A DNA stretch of 28,089 nt, taken from the NCBI GenBank assembly GCA_023228825.1, contig JALOAL010000026.1, positions 1-28,089 of the forward strand, read 5' to 3'. The DNA comes from Dehalococcoidia bacterium. GTDB taxonomy: Bacteria; Chloroflexota; Dehalococcoidia; UBA2979. The notes below the pieces were generated by a model, which had not been told where the DNA came from, did not search any database, and saw nothing but the letters and a program-made list of their open reading frames with translations. The translations under genes and the position numbers were made by a program. Below are positions 22,490 to 28,089 of the stretch, piece after piece. Position 1 is the stretch's first letter. Each line of letters opens with the position of its first letter.

Positions 22490-23246
22490 GGTCGACCACG
22501 TCTCGAAGCGCTTCGACGTCCCGCCTCGGCTGCTGCGGCTGTTGAGTCGCGTCGCATCCTCGCAGGCCGTCCAGGCGGTCTCGGACGTCTCGCTGCGCGT
22601 CGCGCGAGGCGAGGTCGTGGGGCTCGTCGGCGCCAACGGCGCGGGTAAGACCACCCTGCTCCACATGATCGCCTGCCTGTTGGAGCCCACGTCCGGTTCG
22701 GTGCGGGTGGACGGCTTCGACACGGTGACGGATCCGAACGAGGTGCGGCGGCGCCTGGGCCTGGTGATCGCCGACGACCGTGGCTTCTATTGGCGCATGA
22801 CGGGCCGCGAGAACCTGGTGCTGTTCGGTGTGCTCGCCGGGCTGACCCGAGAGCACGCGAAGGAGCGGGCTGAGGAATTGATGCAACAGGCCGACCTGGC
22901 GCGACGGGACCGCATGGTCTTCGGCTACTCCTCCGGGATGATTACCCGCCTGCACGTGGCGCGCGCGTTGATCGCGAACCCCCCGCTGCTGTTGCTCGAC
23001 GAGCCGACGCGCAGCCTCGACCCCCTCGTGAGCCTCGAGGTCGGGCGAGTCGTCCGGAGGCTCGCCGACGACGGGCATGCCGTGCTCATGTCGAGCCACA
23101 ACCTGGAGGAGGTCGTGGCGAACTGCGATCGAGTGGTGGTGATGAACGAGGGCGTGGTGGTGCTTGCCGACACGGCCAGCGGCCTCCGGGCGCGCCAGGA
23201 CGGCGTGTCGGGGCTGCTCGAGGCCCTGGACGGCGCCGGTCGATGA
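22482..23246 (+). CDS. ABC transporter ATP-binding protein (peptide export)
   Basis: This 254-aa nucleotide-binding subunit has Walker A GANGAGKTT (residues 50-58), a signature at YSSGM (149-153) in place of the usual LSGGQ, Walker B LLLLDEP (169-175) and H-loop histidine H206 in SSHNLEEV. This 'YSSGM' form is common among CcmA/NatA-type exporters that pair with ABC-2 permeases. Its ATG overlaps the PqqD stop by 8 nt and its stop overlaps the permease start as ATGA, so all three are one translation unit. The likely job is export of the mature peptide or self-immunity. Confidence 0.93.
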   Translation: MLEVDHVSKRFDVPPRLLRLLSRVASSQAVQAVSDVSLRVARGEVVGLVGANGAGKTTLLHMIACLLEPTSGSVRVDGFDTVTDPNEVRRRLGLVIADDRGFYWRMTGRENLVLFGVLAGLTREHAKERAEELMQQADLARRDRMVFGYSSGMITRLHVARALIANPPLLLLDEPTRSLDPLVSLEVGRVVRRLADDGHAVLMSSHNLEEVVANCDRVVVMNEGVVVLADTASGLRARQDGVSGLLEALDGAGR

Positions 23247-24070
23247 TCGACTCCACCGCCGCGAGGTCTTCCTACAGCGACCGTGTGCTGGCGCTCGGAC
23301 GGCGGGACCTCAAGATCGAGTTGTCCTACCACTTCGGGCAGTTGATCCGGCTGCTGTCGATCGTGTTCCCGGTGGCGACCTTCTTCTACATCGGCCAACT
23401 GGCGGATGGTTCGCCTGAACTCGCCGGGTACGGTGGCAGTTACTTCGAGTTCGTGCTGGTCGGGCTAACGGGCACGACACTGGCGGCGCTGGGCGCGGAG
23501 ATGTTCAGTTCGATGATCTCGCGCGAGCAGTCCGAGGGCACCCTGGCGTCCCTGCTCAGCACGCCCACGCCGTTGTGGGTGCTGCTGGCGGGCGCGACCC
23601 TGTTTCCGCTGGGCTTCACAGCCGTGGAGGTGCTGATCTACATGGCCCTCGGCGTCGGCGTGTTCGGCGCTGAGTTCTCGGCGGTGGGCATACTGGTCGC
23701 GATTCCGATCGCGGTCCTGACCGTGGCCGTGTTCGCCGGGATCGGCATCCTGTCAGCGGCGTTCATTGTGGTCACGAAGAGAGGTGAGCCGATCACGCCG
23801 CTCATCCGCGCGGCGACGACGCTGTTTGCCGGCGCCGTGTTCCCCATCACCCTGCTCCCGGACGGACTCCAACTCGTGGGCAGGATGCTGCCGTCCTACT
23901 ACGCGATCGAGGGCCTGCGGGGGGCGCTGCTCTCCGATGACCCGCTGTCCACATGGGACGAGATGCTCACGCTGGCGGTGATGGCCGCCGTGCTGCTGCC
24001 GCTGTCGATGTGGGCCCTGAAGAAGGCGCTGCGCTGGGGGCGCGTCTCGGGGACGCTGAGCAGTTTCTAG
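23243..24070 (+). CDS. ABC-2 type permease
   Basis: This 275-aa membrane subunit has about six hydrophobic segments. One lies near residues 32-51, one near 68-90, then clusters around 108-160 with a long 'GILVAIPIAVLTVAVFAGIGILSA' helix region read in parts, 'AATTLFAGAVFPITLLP' (ABC-2 signature area) and a final segment near 240-258. The loop 'SREQSEGTLASLLSTPTPLW' is the coupling-helix region typical of the family. ATGA overlaps the ATPase gene. Together they form a complete two-gene exporter. The gene converges on the HPr-kinase-like gene with a 62-nt gap that has no strong terminator. Confidence 0.92.
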   Translation: MIDSTAARSSYSDRVLALGRRDLKIELSYHFGQLIRLLSIVFPVATFFYIGQLADGSPELAGYGGSYFEFVLVGLTGTTLAALGAEMFSSMISREQSEGTLASLLSTPTPLWVLLAGATLFPLGFTAVEVLIYMALGVGVFGAEFSAVGILVAIPIAVLTVAVFAGIGILSAAFIVVTKRGEPITPLIRAATTLFAGAVFPITLLPDGLQLVGRMLPSYYAIEGLRGALLSDDPLSTWDEMLTLAVMAAVLLPLSMWALKKALRWGRVSGTLSSF

Positions 24071-24132
24071 TCTCCCGCACACCTCGAGCCATCCGAGTAT
24101 CGAGGAGCCATCGACGGTCCGAGCGCTGCAGC

Positions 24133-25074
24133 CTACCGGACTGGCGCCACCGGGCTGGTGCGTTGCGGGAGGATGCGCCCGAGCAGCCGGCCGGCGTCCT
24201 GGACGCGGCGCGCCGGATCACGGCCGAGCCGCAGTTCGCTGTGCGCGTCACGGCTGACCGTCGCGGCAAGCGGGAGGAAGCGCGTCAGGGGCTCGTGTGA
24301 GCCGGAGGCGGGAAAGGCCGCGATCATCTCCCGCAGCAGCCTGAGGCGGTCAGTGGGGTGGATGGCGCCCTCCGGTGAGTCAGCGTGGCGGACCGCCACC
24401 GCGCTCGCCAGTTGCCGCCAGCCGACGGCGATGAGGGCCGAAGGCAGTTCCCAGCGGTCACGTTCGTCGTGCATCCGACGCGCCCCGGCCGGCAGGTCGC
24501 CAGCGACCTCGCCCGGCACCGAGAGCGGCTTCGGGATGCCGGTCACCTCGATGCCCTTGCCCGTACGGCGCAGCACCACGTGGTCGTCGCCCAGGACTTC
24601 CCAGCCGGCGCACAGCGCGGCGTAGGTGGCGGTGGACTTCCCGCTGCCGCTCTGGCCCAGCAGCACCAGCGCCGAGCCCTCCCGGCCGGCCGCACCGGCG
24701 TGCAGCAGAAAGCGGTCGAACGGCGCAAGGAGGTACGCGAGCACGGGCTGGCAGATCCAGCGGAGCACGAGGCTGAGGTCGGGACAGTCGCCCCGGACCG
24801 TGGCGGTCCCCTCGGACACTCGCGCGGTCAGGCCCGACATGTGCTCGACGGCAACGCCGCCCGGCTCGTGCCAGCACTGCACGTCACCCAGGGACTCGTC
24901 CGGCGGTCCGGCCGGAAGTGCGATTGCCCCCGGGCCAAAGTCGATACGGGCGCGTGGCGCCTCGTCGCTGGTGGGGAGGGCGCCGAACATCTGGGCCATG
25001 GCTGCGGCGTGGGCCTCGCTGGACGTGGAGAGCAACGTCGGTACGTCCGCGAGTGACACGACCCGTTCGTACAT
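24133..25074 (-). CDS. HPr kinase-like protein, likely peptide-modifying kinase
   Basis: This 313-aa protein has the C-terminal kinase fold of HPr kinase/phosphorylase. It carries Walker A GQSGSGKST (140-148) after the 'FLLHAGAA' strand and the 'LGDDHVVL' block (162-169) with the paired acidic residues that bind magnesium. The N-terminal 110 residues are unlike the HprK N-domain. Kinases of this shape sit in some lasso peptide clusters (the PadeK/ThcoK type) and phosphorylate the precursor. By analogy this one may phosphorylate Ser or Thr in the neighbouring 35-aa peptide, which has T12, S13 and S22. ATG 25074 is preferred over GTG 25080 because AAGG sits at proper spacing. It is the last gene of the minus-strand operon. 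Confidence 0.85.
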   Translation of the reverse strand: MYERVVSLADVPTLLSTSSEAHAAAMAQMFGALPTSDEAPRARIDFGPGAIALPAGPPDESLGDVQCWHEPGGVAVEHMSGLTARVSEGTATVRGDCPDLSLVLRWICQPVLAYLLAPFDRFLLHAGAAGREGSALVLLGQSGSGKSTATYAALCAGWEVLGDDHVVLRRTGKGIEVTGIPKPLSVPGEVAGDLPAGARRMHDERDRWELPSALIAVGWRQLASAVAVRHADSPEGAIHPTDRLRLLREMIAAFPASGSHEPLTRFLPLAATVSRDAHSELRLGRDPARRVQDAGRLLGRILPQRTSPVAPVR

Positions 25075-25164
25075 GATCACCTTCGTCGAATGGCTACCTC
25101 GACCATCCTGAGCGGATCGAAGGTCGGCTAGCGCTGGAGGGGTGACGGGAATGGTCGACCGGAA

Positions 25165-25200
25165 GGCCGGTCCTCCGGAGAGGACCGGCCCCCGGCCGGT
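25165..25200 (-). promoter_or_regulatory. Three-armed alternative hairpin after the precursor gene
   Basis: In transcript (minus) order there are three arms: ACCGGCC (25200-25194), GGCCGGTCCTC (25190-25180) and GAGGACCGGCC (25175-25165). Arm 2 can pair with arm 1 over 7 bp or with arm 3 over 11 bp, but not both. Arm 1 begins 15 nt after the precursor stop codon. There is no T-run. This geometry would fit an attenuator or an mRNA-stabilising hairpin that sets precursor above kinase level. Confidence 0.55.
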
Positions 25201-25215
25201 CAGACGTGAGAGCGC

Positions 25216-25323
25216 CTAGCGGCGGCCACCACGGCCACCGCCGCCGTTGCGCGGGCCGCTGCCCTTTTGGAGCTGACCAACCACGCTGGTCCGCTCCACG
25301 ATCTTCGGCGTCTCGTAGGTCAT
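25216..25323 (-). CDS. Candidate RiPP precursor peptide (35 aa, Gly/Arg-rich tail)
   Basis: The peptide starts MTYETPKIVERTSVVGQL and ends in a 15-residue tail from G21 that contains eight Gly and four Arg (GSGPRN, GGGG, RGGRR in order). The leader has Y3-x-x-P6-x-I8, the motif by which many lasso and related leaders bind PqqD-like recognition proteins; such a protein is encoded nearby. An excellent ribosome site (GGGAGG, 6 nt spacing) sets the ATG. The gene lies in line with the peptidase and nucleotidyltransferase genes upstream and the kinase gene downstream. The tail has no Asp, Glu or Cys, so lasso, lanthipeptide or sactipeptide chemistry is unlikely. The mature product and cleavage point are unknown; GQ-L or KG near residues 16-21 are possible. 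Confidence 0.7.
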   Translation of the reverse strand: MTYETPKIVERTSVVGQLQKGSGPRNGGGGRGGRR

Positions 25324-25473
25324 CGGAGACCTCCCTTCAATGCGCGGGCCATCCGACCCACTTCGGCGCATCCTGTGTGTGGCGCGTGGAGAAGACGTGA
25401 TGTGATGGCGTGGCGCTCCTATACCCACAGCCCACGCGCTCGGATGCCGTTCCCGGTCGGGAGCGCCAGCCTG

Positions 25474-25950
25474 CTACCGCGCCCGTCCTCGTCCCAGGAG
25501 GGCGCACGCCGCCGTGCGCGCGCGACGGAGTCCCAGGCGCCGGGCGAGGGCACGAGCGCGCCCGCGGACCACGAGACGAACGCCGCCCGTCAGCCGGTCC
25601 GACCGGCCAAGAGGACGTTCACGCCCGCCCTGACGGACGCGCACGACACGCCCCACCAGGCGGCCTCGCGGCACCGGCGGGTCGGGCCAGTGGGCGTCAC
25701 CCTGGAAGTAGAACGCGCCTCGCCGGTGACGCAGGAACCGATGCACGACGAGCGTGCCGTCGGCATTGCAGAAGGCCCAGACCTCGCCGAAGCGTGGCTC
25801 GGCGGACGGCGCCACCAGCACCTCGCTGTCCGTGCGGATGGTGCGCCCCATGGACGCTCCCACGACGGGGAGCCACGTGGGGGACTGCGCGACTCGACGC
25901 CGCAGCAAGAGGGCGACCGCTACGTCGGCGTGCGGTGCGTCGTGGGCCAT
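25474..25950 (-). CDS. S26/S24-type signal-peptidase-like protease
   Basis: This 158-aa protein has the serine-protease motif PVVGASMGRTI, with S33 as nucleophile in the G-x-S-M box. A second block, TLVVHRFL, places H70 where bacterial signal peptidase I has Lys, giving a Ser-His pair as in Sec11/SipW-type enzymes. FQGDA (83-86) matches the late conserved box. There is no clear membrane anchor, and the C-terminal ~50 residues are very Arg-rich. It starts 2 nt after the nucleotidyltransferase stop, so the two are co-translated. Similar small peptidases occur in RiPP and lasso loci; here it is the only visible candidate for leader removal. Confidence 0.8.
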   Translation of the reverse strand: MAHDAPHADVAVALLLRRRVAQSPTWLPVVGASMGRTIRTDSEVLVAPSAEPRFGEVWAFCNADGTLVVHRFLRHRRGAFYFQGDAHWPDPPVPRGRLVGRVVRVRQGGRERPLGRSDRLTGGVRLVVRGRARALARRLGLRRARTAACALLGRGRAR

Positions 25951-25952
25951 CG

Positions 25953-26987
25953 CTAACTCGCGCCGCGGATCCAGGCGCTCATGCCCTCGATCGCCCGGCC
26001 ACGAGCCATGACGGGGATCCAGCGCCTGCGGCGCCGGACTCCCACCTGGCCGTCGCTGCCCTGTAGACGGACGTGCGGGGGCCACAGGCCCTTCCAGAGC
26101 GCCGCGCGCCACCCGCCGATCGATGGAGGCTCCGGCACCGCAATGCCGAGAGTCGTCGCGACCGCCTCCAGCGAGGCGTACACGGGGACCTCCAGGCCTT
26201 CGCTCGCGAGGAACTCGTGCACGTAGGCCCAGTCGATCGGCTCGCACCGGAGCAGGCGGGCGGCGTCGGCGTACGCAATGAGGTACGCGAAGCGGTCTCG
26301 GTTCATGTGCAGTAGCAGGTGGACGAGCGCGATCTCGGGATCAAGCACGCGCACCGTGCCGCCCCCGGGCACGTCGATCGGGTGCGTCCGAGCCCAGATC
26401 TCATCGCCCTGACGTCCGGGGATCCCGTACTTGAGCAGGTCCACGTGGAGGTCGATCGTGACCGGCTCGCCGGCCCACGTCTGACTGCCGAGGTCGGCCT
26501 CGAGTTCGATGTTGATGGCCTGGCTGCGCGCGGCCAGCGCCAGCAGGTCCGGCTCGCTCAGGTCGCGCAGGAGCGCGTTGTCATGGTTCAACGCACCGAT
26601 GACCTCGGCAAGGCGCGGCCGGCTGGCCGGGTCGACGAGCAGGTCGAGGTCTGAGGTGGGGCGCTCGCCAGGGCGCTCGTACCAGCGCCAGGCTGCGGAG
26701 ACCCCCTTGAACGTCGCCAGTTCGATGCCCAGCGCCGCCGCACGACGCACCGCCTCGGACAGCGCGGCCTCGATCTGCCGTTCGCGCAGGCGATTCGCCA
26801 TATCCATGGTGGAGAGACGCGCGCGGTCGGCCGGGGGAAGGTCGATGTCGCCGCGCTGGACGGCGCTCCAGAGCAGCCCGGCCATGCGGTGCTCGACAGC
26901 GGACTCGACGAGGCCCGGAGCAACCGGCTTGCCCTCGACCGAACGCCCGGCGGCCATCTCCACGAGTAGCGGATCGGGATGAGCCAT
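25953..26987 (-). CDS. Nucleotidyltransferase family protein (NTP_transf_5 type) of the RiPP locus
   Basis: This 344-aa protein resembles PF14907 uncharacterised nucleotidyltransferases. It has FKGVSAA with K94-G95, the catalytic-type acidic motif RPTSDLDLLVD with D113 and D115, and later 'VTIDLHVDL', another Asp-containing strand. This family recurs in lasso peptide, capsule and natural-product clusters (PadeN type), and its substrate is not known. It could transfer a nucleotide or sugar-nucleotide part onto the peptide or a phosphate placed by the kinase. AAGGAG stands 7 nt before the ATG. It is the first gene of the minus-strand operon; three 17-bp direct repeats lie ~115-165 nt upstream. 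Confidence 0.83.
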   Translation of the reverse strand: MAHPDPLLVEMAAGRSVEGKPVAPGLVESAVEHRMAGLLWSAVQRGDIDLPPADRARLSTMDMANRLRERQIEAALSEAVRRAAALGIELATFKGVSAAWRWYERPGERPTSDLDLLVDPASRPRLAEVIGALNHDNALLRDLSEPDLLALAARSQAINIELEADLGSQTWAGEPVTIDLHVDLLKYGIPGRQGDEIWARTHPIDVPGGGTVRVLDPEIALVHLLLHMNRDRFAYLIAYADAARLLRCEPIDWAYVHEFLASEGLEVPVYASLEAVATTLGIAVPEPPSIGGWRAALWKGLWPPHVRLQGSDGQVGVRRRRRWIPVMARGRAIEGMSAWIRGAS

Positions 26988-27100
26988 GCTCGCTCCTTCC
27001 GGCCCGATGACAGGCTCACGCGCACGGCGAACCTGGCGCCAGGACGAGGGCGATGCTCACCAGCCGGGGAGGACATTTCGTGAAGACCATGTGCCACCCC

Positions 27101-27151
27101 GACGATGGCTGGCACTGGACGATGGCTGGCACTGGACGATCGCTGACACTG
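27101..27151. repeat. Three 17-bp direct repeats upstream of the RiPP operon
   Basis: GACGATGGCTGGCACTG occurs at 27101-27117 and 27118-27134 without change. A third copy at 27135-27151 has two differences. The repeats are head to tail without spacers and lie upstream of the nucleotidyltransferase gene. They could be an operator array for the operon. Confidence 0.85.
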
Positions 27152-27251
27152 GACGCACGTGCGGCCTCGGGAACTCCGGTGCTGACGGGGGCGTCGCCGG
27201 CTCCCTGCTCCGGCTGGAGGCCTGCCAGCGGCATGACGCGGGTACGGAGAA

Positions 27252-27273
27252 AGGCCCGCCACCCGGCGGGCCT
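27252..27273 (-). terminator. Rho-independent terminator of the truncated secreted-protein gene
   Basis: On the minus strand, AGGCCCGCC pairs with GGCGGGCCT around a 4-nt loop (27252-27260 with 27265-27273) and is followed by TTCTCC. It is 32 nt past the stop codon of the gene that ends at 27305 and insulates the RiPP operon from it. Confidence 0.75.
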
Positions 27274-27304
27274 CTCGGCGAAGCGCACGTCCGAGGCGCC
27301 TCGG

Positions 27305-28089
27305 CTAGTCCGAGGCGTGGGCAACGACCAGCCGCGTGCCGGCGTCCACGCCTGTCGGGAACAGGGTCGTGAAGGCCGCGTTCACGAAGTCCGGGGCGCC
27401 CACGGTGTAGCCCGTGAACGTTCCACCGCTCGTCACCCACACCGATGAGCCGTGCGACAGCACCCGGTCTAGCAGGCCGTAGCCGCCGCCACCCCAGGCG
27501 GTGAGCGTGATGCCTCGCTGCGCGGGGGCGGGCCAGAACTGGCCTCGGTTGGGCTGGTGCTGGACCGCGAAGATGGTGAAGTGGTCGACCGAGGCGGTGA
27601 TGGTGAAGGTCCCGTCCGCGTTCTCCGTGACGGCGCCTTCCACCTCCACCCACTTGCTGCCGTTCCAGAACGCCAGCACGAGCGTCTCACTCGTCGCATC
27701 CGGAGGCACCGAGGCCGCCGGGACGGTGAACTCGAGCGCGATGGGCTCATCGAACGCCGTGATCGGGTTCCCGTCTGCGTCCTCCGCCTCGAGGACGAAC
27801 GCGAGGGCGACGTCCACGTTCACCGGCGGCGGGGCCTGTGAGGTGAGTTCATCGAGGTTGCCGACAGCGGCGGCCTTCAACTTGCCGCCCGCGGGGATGG
27901 CGTTCGCCGGGGCGTCCACCTTCGCGGTGCTGCCGTTGTCCATGGCCGTGGTGACCTCGGACGCGGTGCCCTCCTGCGCCGGCGCCGACTCCGCCTCGTT
28001 CACCCTCGTCACCACCGGCTCCGGCACGGGCGTGCCGGACGGGGTCGGCGTGGGCGTAGGTGTCGGGTCGGGGTCGGCGGGCGGCTCAG
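27305..28089 (-). CDS. Secreted or surface protein with Pro-Thr linker (5' end outside window)
   Basis: Only the last 261 residues are in the window; the gene runs off the right edge and its signal peptide is not seen. From the edge, a linker of repeated Pro-Thr pairs leads to 'GTPVPEPVV'. A beta-rich domain follows, including 'ALEFTVPAASV', 'FWNGSKWVEVEG' and 'VDHFTIFAV'. The last ~80 residues resemble a C-terminal 'G..l..W.GG' module seen in Chloroflexota exported proteins, with the segment 'GITLTAWGGGGYGLLDRVL'. The linker style matches that of the giant surface protein. It ends shortly before a terminator. Substrate and role are unknown; the apparent start at 28027 is only an internal GTG. 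Confidence 0.8.
   Translation of the reverse strand, partial: EPPADPDPTPTPTPTPSGTPVPEPVVTRVNEAESAPAQEGTASEVTTAMDNGSTAKVDAPANAIPAGGKLKAAAVGNLDELTSQAPPPVNVDVALAFVLEAEDADGNPITAFDEPIALEFTVPAASVPPDATSETLVLAFWNGSKWVEVEGAVTENADGTFTITASVDHFTIFAVQHQPNRGQFWPAPAQRGITLTAWGGGGYGLLDRVLSHGSSVWVTSGGTFTGYTVGAPDFVNAAFTTLFPTGVDAGTRLVVAHASD

Larger units (their letters stand above)
26988..27304. other. Promoter region of the minus-strand RiPP operon
   Basis: These 317 bases have no convincing gene. They hold the 17-bp direct repeats (27101-27151) nearest the operon and, further away, the terminator of the next minus-strand gene (27252-27273). The short hairpin-like TGGCGCCA lies close to the operon start. A -35/-10 pair could not be placed with confidence. 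Confidence 0.6.

Noticed and set aside
25075..25110. 9-codon ORF just before the kinase start
   Set aside because: Too short and without a clear ribosome site to distinguish from chance.
25692..25800. Lasso peptide cluster as a firm call
   Set aside because: The helper genes fit, but there is no Asn-synthetase-like cyclase or transglutaminase-like protease in the window and the peptide tail has no acidic ring acceptor.

Overview
This high-GC window looks like a chromosomal segment of a Chloroflexota-type bacterium. The main clues are Pro-Thr-rich linkers in large secreted proteins, a SARP/BTAD regulator paired with a short basic/aromatic protein, two universal stress proteins, and LLM/F420-reductase-like enzymes. 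This assignment comes from gene style only, not from any search. I saw no rRNA, tRNA, CRISPR array, insertion sequence or phage gene. The first ~68 bases are a G-homopolymer, which looks like a contig-end artefact.

Layout. Bases 158-2219 hold a small GNAT-like acetyltransferase, an F420/NADP-reductase-like protein and a convergent pirin. Bases 2669-11242 hold one giant secreted, membrane-anchored protein of 2857 residues, built from about 16 DUF11-like beta domains. Eight of these form a two-domain unit repeated four times, and a near-perfect terminator closes the gene. Bases 11487-14035 hold a convergent pair: an amidinotransferase-fold hydrolase resembling arginine dihydrolases, and a class-III aminotransferase. 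The aminotransferase is preceded by a 35-codon Arg-rich ORF that overlaps its start by ATGA. Together these would fit arginine to ornithine to glutamate semialdehyde.

Bases 14203-16967 hold small proteins (50, 77 and 37 aa), a SARP-family regulator, a universal stress protein and a YflT-like stress protein. Bases 17296-21975 hold redox and general-metabolism genes: a zinc alcohol dehydrogenase very like Rhodococcus ruber ADH-A, an NADPH-FMN/quinone reductase, a MOSC protein, an unknown protein, an LLM-class flavin oxidoreductase and a second universal stress protein.

The most interesting part is bases 22220-26987, which looks like a RiPP (ribosomally made, post-translationally modified peptide) locus. 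On the plus strand it encodes a PqqD-like recognition protein, an ABC ATPase and an ABC-2 permease, with overlapping stop/start codons. Converging on it from the minus strand are an NTP_transf_5-type nucleotidyltransferase, a signal-peptidase-like S26 protease, a 35-aa candidate precursor with a Y-x-x-P-x-I leader motif and a Gly/Arg-rich tail, and an HPr-kinase-like protein. The helper set resembles that of kinase-bearing lasso peptide clusters. However, no lasso cyclase, transglutaminase-like leader protease or radical SAM enzyme is present here, and the precursor tail has no Asp or Glu with which to form a lasso ring. Three 17-bp direct repeats sit upstream of the minus-strand operon, and a three-armed alternative hairpin follows the precursor gene.

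The window ends inside a second secreted protein with a Pro-Thr linker, which is cut off at its 5' end.
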